Source: Phlegmacium glaucopus (taxonomy: Eukaryota; Basidiomycota; Agaricomycetes; Agaricales; Cortinariaceae). Taken from it: DNA of 64,000 nucleotides. The stretch covers positions 54,400 through 118,399 of the forward strand of contig MU130220.1 of NCBI GenBank assembly GCA_015039465.1, written 5' to 3'. How positions within the stretch are numbered: the stretch's first letter is position 1; each line of letters begins with the position of its first letter. Below the pieces are notes generated by a model, which was not told where the DNA came from, searched no databases, and saw only the letters and a program-made list of their open reading frames with translations. Below are positions 9,767-18,948 of this stretch, one piece after another. Made by a program: the position numbers and the translations under genes.

Positions 9767-10320
9767 TAACTTGTCTGTGAGGGCCGTCATGACACGCAGC
9801 ATATACAAGTTTTCTTTTTTCTTTTGGGACTGGAAATCCTGACCAGCAAGGCCAGATTCAAAGGAGGATGTACCACAATCAACACACCCCCCAAATGGAG
9901 AAGTTGTGAGACATGACACACCGTCCTTCGGCTGCCTCACAGCAGCTGGAGTTCTAACTACCTAACCACCTACCCAAGACCACACTACCACGCGAAAAGG
10001 ATATATACCTGATCCCTAAGCCTACCACTAACCTGAGAAAAAACCACTAACACAAACCCCTAACACTAACCATGATCCTAACCAAATTACTAGGCCAACC
10101 CAAACCCCAGCAGCACCTAACTGGCAGACTGGCCGGAGTATCAAAAATAAGTTGATGGCGAGCTACGGCATCCAATTTTGATGGGAGATCAGCACTTCGT
10201 GCCTGAGTGTGCGTGTCGATTGTGGTCACTCCCGGATTCAAAGGCTGGCTTTGATGCCGGGACCCCGAACGCAAGAAGTCGGCATTTGCCAGCTAAGGCA
10301 CCGTGACGGCCCCCGAAAAA
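9767..10320. repeat. Dispersed repeat (copy 1), interrupted by a MULE-like element
   Basis: 9767-9864 plus 10235-10320 together match 13368-13537, with motifs TTGTCTGTGAGGGCCGTC, TTTTGGGACTGGAAATCCTG and CGAACGCAAGAAGTCGGC. The copy near 13.4 kb is uninterrupted and so gives the pre-insertion sequence. Identity of the repeat family is unknown. Confidence 0.75.
9865..10234. mobile_element. MULE-like non-autonomous element (copy 1)
   Basis: Flanked by the 10-bp direct repeat GATTCAAAGG (9855-9864 and 10235-10244), which is single in the empty site at about 13470. The 370-bp body is collinear, in reverse, with 44311-44699. Shared pieces are CCGAAGGACGG/CGAAGCACGG, AACTCCAGCTGCC and GCTGATCTCCCATC on the opposite strand. 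A 9-11 bp duplication is typical of Mutator-like elements. Terminal inverted repeats are weak. Confidence 0.7.
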
Positions 10321-11591
10321 CGCACTGTATACAGGCATATCACCTGCAGTTGGTAAAAGAACGAATTCCATAAATGGAACTCGTAACATACAGTACCTCC
10401 CTGTTCCTCACTAGTTCTCCTCCCACGACCCATCCAGCCGTTTCCTTCGTAATTCTTTACCCCGTTAATGGCACGATTGTATTGAAATGAAATGAGAGCT
10501 CAAAGAAGAATACCAGAAAAGAGGGGAGTGCTGATTCCTAACAACTCGATCCCACTAAGCCGCAAACGGATCCTTGCAACTTCAAGTACAGAAAATAAAT
10601 TGGATGAGAATTAAAATGACCGGTATACCTGAGAAATAGAGCAGGGTGACTAGAGAGCAAGTAGCCCTAGGAATGGCCAGAGGTGGTGGCGTGCTTGGGA
10701 ATGCTTTCGCGGAATTGTAAGCACCAATAATAAGTGGTAGGTGGTGAGATATCGTAGTTGGTGAGCGTGTGTGGTAGCGGGTCTTGTTGATTGGGCTCGT
10801 GATGGAAATGGGCAAGATGCAAGGGGCGGCAAGTTCAGCGAGGGAGCTGGAGGCGAGTAATGAATATACTGGATAATCAGAGACCTGGGTTCAAGATCAG
10901 TAGGACACGAAAAGAAGAGCTGCGTCCACTGCCCTTATGCAGGCCGGTGATATCTATGTTGGATTATGGCAACAGGTTCGTGGGGATCGATGTTCGCAGT
11001 GTTTGTGGTTGGATGAGAACCGAAAGCATCAAATCAACAAGAATTACTCACCACAATCACCACCCATCTTATCAACTCGTAACATACTTAACCATATGGT
11101 GTGCATTGCATGATGTACTCGCCGAAGCTGCACAAGTCTTTGCTAGCCCCGCTAGTGCTCAATTGGAATGCCTTAAGTGACTGATACAATAAAACTGAAG
11201 CGAGGTTTAAAATATGCAGTAGACCATAATACCACACACTAGATTACCAGAAGCACCGAAGACAGTTATAACAAGCTCAGTCGTAACGGGAAGCCCCTCC
11301 AGATCAGCAGCAAGGTGAGAAAATTGAGAATTGAAAGTTGAAATAGCCGACACGCGTGTTGGAAAGCAGAAATCCGGCCATGAACTCTGTGGCAACCGTA
11401 CGCGTGTCGGCTACAGTGATGATACGAATGACCGGCCCCTGCAAAATGACCAATTGCAACTCCACTGACAAAGGTATCCAGACCTATTGAGACTATGCTG
11501 CGCTAATAGAGGTATCAATACCTAGAGGTATAGAAACCCATCTCCACGAACCTTCTTTAAAGTGTGAAGTCGTGAAGTCCGAGTCCTGAAG
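10321..11591. other. No gene recognised
   Basis: The open frames here, at 10582-10832 (-), 10860-11180 (+) and 11207-11395 (-), have no recognisable domain and no consistent splice structure. 11400-11590 may hold the 3' flank of the neighbouring phosphotransferase gene. Confidence 0.4.
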
Positions 11592-11766
11592 TCAGTGGCT
11601 AAACGGTATAGATATTAAAGCATACCTCAGATTTAAAACCCTTAGGTTAATCGATAAAGTCAAAAAGATTTCGCGTTGCCACGTAAAGATAGACACAGGT
11701 AAAAAAGTGTTTAAAGAAAACGTATAGAAGAAGAAGAGCGGACTCAAGGACTCGGCGCAATAAAAC

Positions 11767-13154
11767 CTACCTGAGGGTATATCAGATTTTTTTTTGAATA
11801 AGATACTTAGCCTGCAGACGTACCAAGCTTTCTCATACTTTGAGAGTATTGCCTCCACGACCCTGATGTTCTCCGCCCAAAAGCTGTCCTTTGCTAAGCC
11901 AGCCAGCTCCGGTGACCTCCACTCCACCTTCAAAAATGACCCAAACCGATACCACTCCAGGAAGACCCTAGTGGCTTCACTCTCGTAATGTGCCTCCCAC
12001 TTCGGAATAGCACCCCAGAAAGCTTTTCGGAGCTCAGCAGCATTATCGTACTGCTCTCCAAACCCGTTCAATGCCTGCCTCCTAAAAAAACCCTCGATTA
12101 TGTTTTCCAGTGATGCGAAGGGTGCGCTAGCACAGAACTCCCAGTCGATAATTGCGTTGATCCGAGTGAGATCTTGTGAGAGAATAATATTATGTAGCCC
12201 AATATCTTGGTGAATCGCAACGACGGGAATCTGTTCCACCACTGGAGGAATATTCTGCATACCGCCATCGACAAAAGCCTTGATACGAGCGAGGTAAATC
12301 GATTTGAATTCGTCAACCTCCTGCTGTTTCTCCAGTTGAATGAGTCGTAGACGGATGTAACTGCGGAGGTAATCCGAAACAGAGGTGAAAGGACCGCCAA
12401 GGCTGTTGTAGCGGTCTGGGCCAACACTCAAAGAAATAGTGCTATCACCATTCCGTTGGGCCTTTAGTTCGCCAATTAGACGACGACCCGGAATAGGGAT
12501 TTCCCAGATAGATGCTATGGCGCGAGCAAGTTGGGGGACCAGGGAAAGCTTTTGCTGCTCATCCATTTTGGGATAAACCTGGTTCGCCATCACCCCATGG
12601 ACGTACTCAGTAATCTGAATACCCATGCCGTGGATAAGGTGTTGATACGACTCAATAGGATAAACTGCAGGGACAGGAAGGGTGATGCTGGAGATCGAGG
12701 ACGAGATCATCTGCATAAAATTGTTCATGGAGGCCACGTCACCATGGTGCCTTAACTGCAGAACATACTCGATACTGGGATCTTCAACTGCAATTTTGTA
12801 CGAAATGCTGAGTGCCCCATCAGTGAAGCGCGACACCTGAGTGGCGTGGTGACGCCCGCTCGTTGCTTCCTGAATGGCCTCCTTGACTGTGTCTGCGGAT
12901 AAGGAGATCAAGTCGGCAGGTCCAACCTGTCCGGTTCTCCTATCAACCTTAACGTGGTACCGATCTATATGATCAGAGGGATAGTCCATGCTTTCTAGAG
13001 CGGTGACGAAGGAGAAGTGTTTGTCATCCGTGGCTAACAAAGAGTATGATACTCCCATTCCTTCGCCCTCAGCGGAGCCAACAGCACCAGAAAGGGTGAA
13101 GGATATGAGCTTAGAGGTGGCTTCATCGAGGGACAAGAGGTTCTGGTCAGACAT
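11767..13154 (-). CDS. Aminoglycoside phosphotransferase (APH/choline-kinase fold) family protein
   Basis: The likely start is the ATG at 13154 (protein begins MSDQNLLSLDEA). Reading further upstream runs into a repeat. The frame is open to a plausible GTACGT donor at 11823. A 53-nt intron (11771-11823) with an AG acceptor gives the end KYEKAW and a TAG at 11767-11769, about 444 aa. Without splicing the frame runs to 11592. The Brenner motif HQDIGLHN and the metal-binding IIDWEF, with FASLE after it, lie around residues 305-330 and are those of the APH superfamily (Pfam PF01636). Such fungal proteins are abundant and mostly of unknown substrate, so antibiotic resistance should not be assumed. 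Codons are CpG-rich, unlike the flanking repeats. Confidence 0.85.
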
Positions 13155-13230
13155 GGCAATTGCGTCTGGAGCCAAGAAGTTTACTGAGAGAAGGTGGTGA
13201 GAAATAGTAGTGATGCGCAGCAGACGTATG

Positions 13231-13357
13231 AATGAGCCACGCTTACCAGTTTGGCGGGAGAGAAACTTTTGTACAGTATCGAAGCGCAGCACTGAATGAG
13301 CCACGCTCACCAGTTTGGGGGGAGAGAAACCTTTGTACAGTATCGGAGCACAGCACT
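13231..13357. repeat. Tandem 62-65 bp duplication upstream of the APH-like gene
   Basis: Two adjacent copies share TGAATGAGCCACGC, ACCAGTTTGG, GGGAGAGAAAC and TTTGTACAGTATCG. They sit just 5' of the start codon of the minus-strand gene, so they may be part of its promoter or leader. Confidence 0.75.
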
Positions 13358-13367
13358 TGTCAGAAGA

Positions 13368-13537
13368 CGTACTTGTCTGTGAGGGCCGTCGTGACACGCG
13401 GCATATACGAGTTCTTTTTTCTTCTTTTTTCTTTTGGGACTGGAAATCCTGACCGGCAAGGCCAGATTCAAAGGCTGGCTTTGGTGCCACCCCGAACGCA
13501 AGAAGTCGGCGTTTGCCGGCTAAGGCACCGTGACGGC
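13368..13537. repeat. Dispersed repeat (copy 2), uninterrupted
   Basis: The counterpart of 9767-9864 plus 10235-10320, without the MULE-like insertion at AGATTCAAAGG (13468-13478). Confidence 0.75.
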
Positions 13538-13750
13538 AATCCTCGTCGCCACTCTAGTCGAGGAAGTCAGACATATCTTCGTCATCTCCTCGACGCTCAT
13601 CATCCTAGATATTTGTGATATTGGGAGCTTCACGCAATTCTTCGTCGTTGTCAAGATCTTCTTCAGAGGAGTCAACAACTGCAAGTCTTCTAGAGGTTGA
13701 CAGCATTGGGGGGGACCTCGGATTACGGTCACGAAAACGACTCACGAGGA
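13538..13750 (-). pseudogene. Fragment of an acidic nuclear-protein gene (SPT6-like?)
   Basis: Reading the minus strand gives SRFRDRNPRSPPMLSTSRRL, then AVVDSSEEDLDNDEELREAP, then an in-frame TAG, then DDERRGDDEDMSDFLD and a stop. Alternating acidic blocks with a DMSDF motif resemble the N-terminus of transcription elongation factor SPT6. Composition alone is weak evidence. It is short, contains a stop, and lies among duplicated fragments, so I call it a remnant. Confidence 0.4.
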
Positions 13751-13889
13751 ATTTGGCAAGTGGAATAATTGAATGAGTGTGTTGGTGGGAGTGTCAATGT
13801 ACGCCAGTAGAATTAGTGTCGGGGTGCTCGGAATTATCATGTTATTTTGCAAATGGTATACACTCGGTCCAGACAGCAAGAAATCGCGA

Positions 13890-14470
13890 TGATATATGGT
13901 GGGAAACAAAGTAAAATACAAAGAGTTCGTAGAGATGAGTACCAAAACCTTCGTTATCCAAATCAAGGTCTTTAGGTGGTGGGACACATACAGCAAATGT
14001 AATTGTTGTTGCGTTTAGCTGCCCGGCTTCATGGGTAAGTTTTGGGTTTAGTTTTGAATGGTACTTAGAGTATTGAATTGACGATGAATGAGTCGCGACA
14101 TCTCGTGGTCAAAGATGTCTCGAGGGAAGAGTATGTCGTATAAATCGTTTCCGAGTCATCATGATTTCGATCGACGACTGGGAGTAGTGATATTGGAGTT
14201 CATGAGATCTTTGCCAGTAGCGTCGGATACCGACTGATTAGACTGATTAGAATTGTATTTTGAAACAATCGTGCAGTGGCTCGATGATATCAGCTAGCCA
14301 AGCCAATTCTTGTCAATTGCAAGTGCCGTCGGGTCACCTAATGATGGCTGTTCATGGCTGTGTGCTAGATTGTGTCGCCAGCCATCGGAAATTTTCTGCA
14401 AAAGTTGAGAAGAAGTCGTTGGTATCCGTTGGTATCAACAGTATGGGAGTCTCTAGACGTGCTCCGATGT
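13890..14470. repeat. Duplicate of the far upstream region of the secreted-protein gene
   Basis: Collinear with 16875-17500. Shared words are GAGATGAGTACCAAAAC, TTATCCAAATCAAGGTC, ATGGGTAAGTTTTG, CATCTCGTGGTCAAAG and ATCGACGACTGGGAGTAGTG. The two copies are each followed by a copy of the FHA-gene 3' end, so this is one duplicated block of about 1.7-1.9 kb. Confidence 0.8.
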
Positions 14471-14479
14471 ACCTATGCC

Positions 14480-15740
14480 AGTGCCAAAAATGCAGGCAGG
14501 GTAGCACCAGCGGCTAAAACGCCTGTAGTTAAAAATGGAGGGGAAAATGAGAATTAAAATACCTGCTACTGCGCCTGCGTCTACTACCTTGGTTGGAGAG
14601 CGATAAAGACAGGGAGCAAAAGAAAGACAGGGAGAATACACCAATTGGCTTAGCCAGAGACGGTCCCAGAAATGTATCCCCGAGCGCGTCTGGAGATGGA
14701 GCAGACTCGGAGCAGATGCAGACGCAAGTACAGGGGTAGCTGTGAAAGTGAGAGTTTCGAGGAGTGAAGGTGCTACTGGTGAGGGGGACAACTGGGAAAA
14801 CGAGGACTGGCTCTGCGACGGCGACGAGAAGTGCAAGTAAAGTTGTCAAGGTTGAAGTTGTTGAAGAAGCGGAAGAAACGGTCGTAGAGCCTGTGCGAGG
14901 AGTACAAGGGCGAGAACGAGAATAAAGACTGGCTGACTGATTTTTTTTTGAAAGAGGGGTGGAGAAGACTATGCATCAAGCAGTGATTGTTTTATTCGTC
15001 TTAATGTATTTGAAACTCCAGTATCTTCAGGCTACAGCTGTCTCATTAGCAATGGACTGGGGTTTGGCATATGAAATATGGCGTATGGCGTATGGACTAA
15101 CGTCCCATTAACGTTCCTCGATCTCGGGCAGTAGACTCGACTGTGAGAGAAAATGAACGTTCTCAAATCCGGAAATGCAAAGAAACGATAGAGGTTGCGC
15201 GTTGCGCTACGTCTTACTGAAATCAGAATTGATCTCCAGTGTATATTGGGTGCATTCGGGGTGCGGCAAGTCATTGCTATCCTTTGCCTACCGCCATTTA
15301 GTGACTGCAGATCCGCCAGTTGAAACCCATTGCAGTTGATTGCAGCCTATACTTGCCCGACCAACCCAACTCGAGTTTCTACTTTCCGCCATAGTGCTGA
15401 GGACCTTTTTCAATCATAAGGTCGTCTTCCAGCCTCTCTCCTGGCGAACTGAAAGCGCATCCAAGCCTACTAGCGACAACTTCAATGCAAATAATCCCCG
15501 AGTAGGGATTCAAGAAGTATATACCGGGCAGCGAAGTCTAGAATAGCTTGTGAGGCTTTTTGAGATCTCCAGTTCGACGAAAATTACCCAGCCGAAAACG
15601 AGAAATCCAGAGATCAAGGTTCCAGCCGCTGAATCATGTGGCTCAGTATGAGCTTCTTCTAGTCTTCTGGTGCTAGGCAGGAAACAAATAGGTCAATTTG
15701 ATGAGCCTGGAAATATTGAGGTATTCTCGCGGTCACGGTC
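14480..15740 (+). pseudogene. Duplicated 3' end of the FHA gene plus NLR-upstream DNA (copy 1)
   Basis: 14480-14940 matches the last ~460 bp of the FHA-domain gene (reverse strand of about 55761-56260) with frameshifts and lost codons. 15080-15740 matches the spacer between that gene and NLR copy B (reverse strand of about 54950-55480), and also 26195-26850 ahead of NLR copy A. Shared words include TGTATATTGGGTGCATTCGG and GAAGTATATACCGG. No NLR coding sequence follows here. Confidence 0.8.
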
Positions 15741-16270
15741 ATTATTTAATATTTTGTAGTAAAAGTTTTTAACTAAAGGTACAGAATATTACGTTTCCGA
15801 GTCCGAGTCACACCGTGACTGCGGAAAACATTTCTTGCTGTCTGGACCCGCTGTATATCAATGAATTCGGGCTATTGAAACTGGTGCGTGGCTAGTGTCA
15901 TACATGATTGTTATACTGAAATCGTACTAATTTTCACTGGCTAGATTAGTTTTCTTTACCTACGTGTTCAAGGTTGAAAAAGCTTGATATTTTGGTTGCC
16001 TTATGAGCATCTATCCTCGTTTTCCCTTCTTGCGTTACTTAGTAGAGAGGGTGGCCCCTGCTGACAGCAATACTGAATCATGCCAATTCAGATAAAACAC
16101 ATCTCTGTATTTGTATACATCATATCATTTATAATCGACTCGTATTCTCAATCCTAATATATTTATTTCATGAAGGGTCTATAAAAAATGTTGATCTTGG
16201 GTCAGTCCAATAATTTTGAAATAATAAGATGCCGATGTGACTAACCTTTCCTCAGACCGCGATTTAGCAT
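15741..16270. other. Intergenic, no gene recognised
   Basis: AT-rich sequence downstream of the minus-strand secreted-protein gene. It contains no convincing frame. Confidence 0.5.
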
Positions 16271-16549
16271 TTAACAAACGATCCTTACACACCGCGGTAT
16301 AAACGGCATCTGGAGGCAAGTGCTAGAGTCCGCAGAGACTCTGACACCTTGACAACCAACTTCCCCAAAGAAGATGACCCCCTGACCAGTATAATCAATC
16401 CTGGCCGAAAGTATATTGAAGTTTGAAAGACCGGTGTCGCCGCAGTCAATTATGGTACCAATATTGTTGCCGCAATTGCTGTCAGTGCTGGGAAAGATAG
16501 CACTTGCACTGGCAGTTGCGACAAAGGCGAGGAGGATAGTGAACTTCAT
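16271..16549 (-). CDS. Small secreted cysteine-rich protein
   Basis: A 92-residue protein. Residues 1-17 (MKFTILLAFVATASASA) form a typical signal peptide, with cleavage probably after ASA. The mature part of about 75 residues has six cysteines (26, 36, 66, 78, 87, 92), so three disulfides are possible. I recognise no family; it is not a hydrophobin (eight Cys) and has no cerato-platanin signature. The leader appears to contain an intron (donor GTAAGC near 16620, acceptor TTCAG near 16564). A TATA motif, CTATATAAGG, lies on the minus strand near 16690. A decayed copy in four pieces is at 1.9-9.7 kb, and its upstream region is duplicated at 13.9 kb. Secretion is inferred; function is unknown. 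Confidence 0.8.
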   Translation of the reverse strand: MKFTILLAFVATASASAIFPSTDSNCGNNIGTIIDCGDTGLSNFNILSARIDYTGQGVIFFGEVGCQGVRVSADSSTCLQMPFIPRCVRIVC

Positions 16550-16599
16550 TTCGTCTTAGATTTCTGAAGGATACTGTATGAGCTAAGGGAAGGACCAGA

Positions 16600-16700
16600 G
16601 GAAGAGTAGTTGGGCTTACTTGCAAGTTGAAGGTTCAAGTATGGAAGCTGAGACGCTGTTGGTATTGGCTGGTGAATAACCCCCTTATATAGGCCTTGGG
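16600..16700 (-). promoter_or_regulatory. Promoter and leader of the secreted-protein gene
   Basis: CCTATATAAGGGGGTTATTC on the minus strand is a good TATA box, about 130-140 bp ahead of the ATG. The leader intron lies between. This block is among the best conserved parts of the decayed copy at 2280-2360. Confidence 0.6.
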
Positions 16701-17507
16701 GTGACCTTGGCATATTAAAGCACAGTAATAGTACCATGCGTTCTTCTGATATTTATCTAAGTCAGCTGCGTTATGGAAAGTGGAGCCAGGACGCTGCACA
16801 ATTCTTTTGCACCGGTGACCAAAAGATGTCCGTACTAAGTGATAATGATTTTCAGCCGTGGCCTAGGTGCACATCGAGATGAGTACCAAAACTTCATTAT
16901 CCAAATCAAGGTCGTTAGGCAGTGGGACACATACAGAAAATGTGAATGTTGCTGCGTTTAGCTGCTGCGCTTCATGGGTAAGTTTTGAGTTTGGTTTTGA
17001 ATGGTACTAACTCAGTGCATTGAATTGACGATGAATGGTGAATCGTGACATCTCGTGGTCAAAGATTTCTCGAGGGAAGAGTATGTCATATGAATCGTTT
17101 CATCATGATTTCGATCGACGACTGGGAGTAGTGATATTGAAGTTCATGAGATCTTTGCCAGTAGCGTCGGATACCGAGTGATTTAACTGATTAGAATTGT
17201 CGGTGCAGACGTCAGAGCAGTCTCCTAAGTCGCCTCCGGATGTCAACGTCATTGTTTCATGGTTCAGAACAAGATGGCTTTTGGGGAAAATAGTCTATTT
17301 AGAAACAATCGTGCAGTAGCTCGATGATATCAGCCAGCCAAGGCAGGTCTTGTCAATTGCAAATAGTCACAAGTGTCGTCGGGTCATTTGATGATGGCTG
17401 TTCATGGCTGTGTCACTGCTGGATTGTGTCGCCAGTCTATATCACGTCGGAAAATTTCAACAGAAGAAGTTGAGAAGAAGTCGTTGATAATATGATATCC
17501 GGCATGG

Positions 17508-17878
17508 GAGGAAGATATATTGACCGGCTCTGGTGGTCGTCTTTTCTTTCTTGATCTGTACTTCCATGACGTTCGAGGGATGATACTGGATCATTTTGGA
17601 GATAGACGGGAGCGAACTTCACGGAGGACACGCTCAAAGATCCAGATGACGCCTCCAACAAGCCAGTACCGCTGTTCATTATATTCAGTACAAGATGAAA
17701 AAGCGAGAGTGAAGAAAAAACTTACCCAGAAGACACCGATCGTGTCGGATGAGCAGGAAGGGGGACGATCATACAGAACATATCGTGGAGTTGCCGATTG
17801 ATGAAGAATATGATGAAAAGGTGGTGCGAATACCAAAGCTGTTCAAAGGTCGCCCTACGGACCTTTCTCTCTCGCAAA
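17508..17878 (-). pseudogene. Captured NADPH oxidase gene fragment, intron included
   Basis: The minus strand is collinear with 39488-39862 of the intact NoxA-type gene in this window. It covers the end of one exon (EKVRR...FERFWYSHHLF region), the 55-nt intron and the next exon (YWLVGGVIWIFERVLRE region). Because the intron is kept, the copy arose from DNA and not from mRNA. It is cut at both ends and joined directly to a fragment of the FHA gene at about 17879. It is not functional. Confidence 0.9.
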
Positions 17879-18560
17879 GAGCACTGCTAGTCGAGCTAGT
17901 GGTGCCAAAAATGGAGGCAGGGCAGTACCAGCGGCTGGAACGCCTGTAGCTAAAAATGGAGGAAGGAAAATCAAAATGCCTGCTACTGCTCCTGCGTCTA
18001 CTACCCTGCTTAGCAGCAATAAGGACAGGGAGCAAGAGAAAGACAGGAGAGCACACCTCATTCAATTGACTTAGCTGGAGACGGTTCCAGAAAATTATCC
18101 CCGAGCGCATCTGGAGATGGAGAGGACTCTGAGCAGATGCAGACAAGTACAAGGAGTAGCGGTGAAAGTGAGAGTTTCGAGCAGTCGAGGTGCTACTGCT
18201 GGTGGGAGACGAGCGGAGGGGACCATTGGGAAAACTAGGACTGGCTCCGCGCCGGCGACGAGAAGTGCAAGCAAAGTTGTCAAGGTTGAAGTTGTTGAAG
18301 AAGCGGAAGCAGCGGTCGCAGAGCCTGTGCGTGTGAGGAGTACAAGGGCGAGAACGAAGACTGGCTGACCGACTTTTTTGTTTGGAGGGAAGGGGTGGAG
18401 AAAATAACAGAGAAGACTATGCATCGAGCAATGATTGTTTTATTCGTCTTAATGTATTTGGAACGCCAGTATCTTCAGGTTACGGCTGGGTCGTTAGCAA
18501 TGAACTGGGCTTCGGTACACCGCTAATTGGTCAAAACACGGCAGCCAGTGAGCACGACAG
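17879..18560 (+). pseudogene. Duplicated 3' end of the FHA gene (copy 2)
   Basis: 18117-18370 still reads RVRSTRARTKTG and KVEVVEEAEAAVAEPV in one frame, ending at the same stop as the parent gene (reverse strand of about 55761). Upstream parts are frameshifted. 18400-18540 matches the parent's 3' flank (TGATTGTTTTATTCGTCTTAATG). The start of the gene is missing, so no product is expected. Confidence 0.8.
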
Positions 18561-18948
18561 TGATGATTTGAAGGTAAGGTTTTTACTTGAAGGAGCGATG
18601 TCGTCGACCTGGAAGCCAGGTTTTTGGGAAATGACGGGTTGATGATGGTCGTTTAGTGGCCCCGATATGGCTAAGAAAGGCCGGAGACACCCTTTTTCTC
18701 CATGCCTGGAGATGAACGGAACTCACACAACTTCCAGGTGTACGTTCTGTGTGACCATTATATAGACAATTCATCCAGTAATTACATTTACTGTATATGA
18801 TACCCATTCAAATGATCCATCTGAACATTTACTGTAGCATCACCTCGGAATTTTGTGAATCATTATATGTTAATTGTGCCTGTAGTCCATACCACAAATA
18901 TACGAGCACCCATCGTGTATCCGGGTTTGGACAAACCATGTGAGACAA

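Noticed and set aside
11592..11766. Extension of the APH-like protein to 520 aa or, with the upstream part, 632 aa
   Set aside because: The extra N-terminus lies in repeats, and the extra C-terminus is explained by an unspliced 53-nt intron followed at once by a stop.
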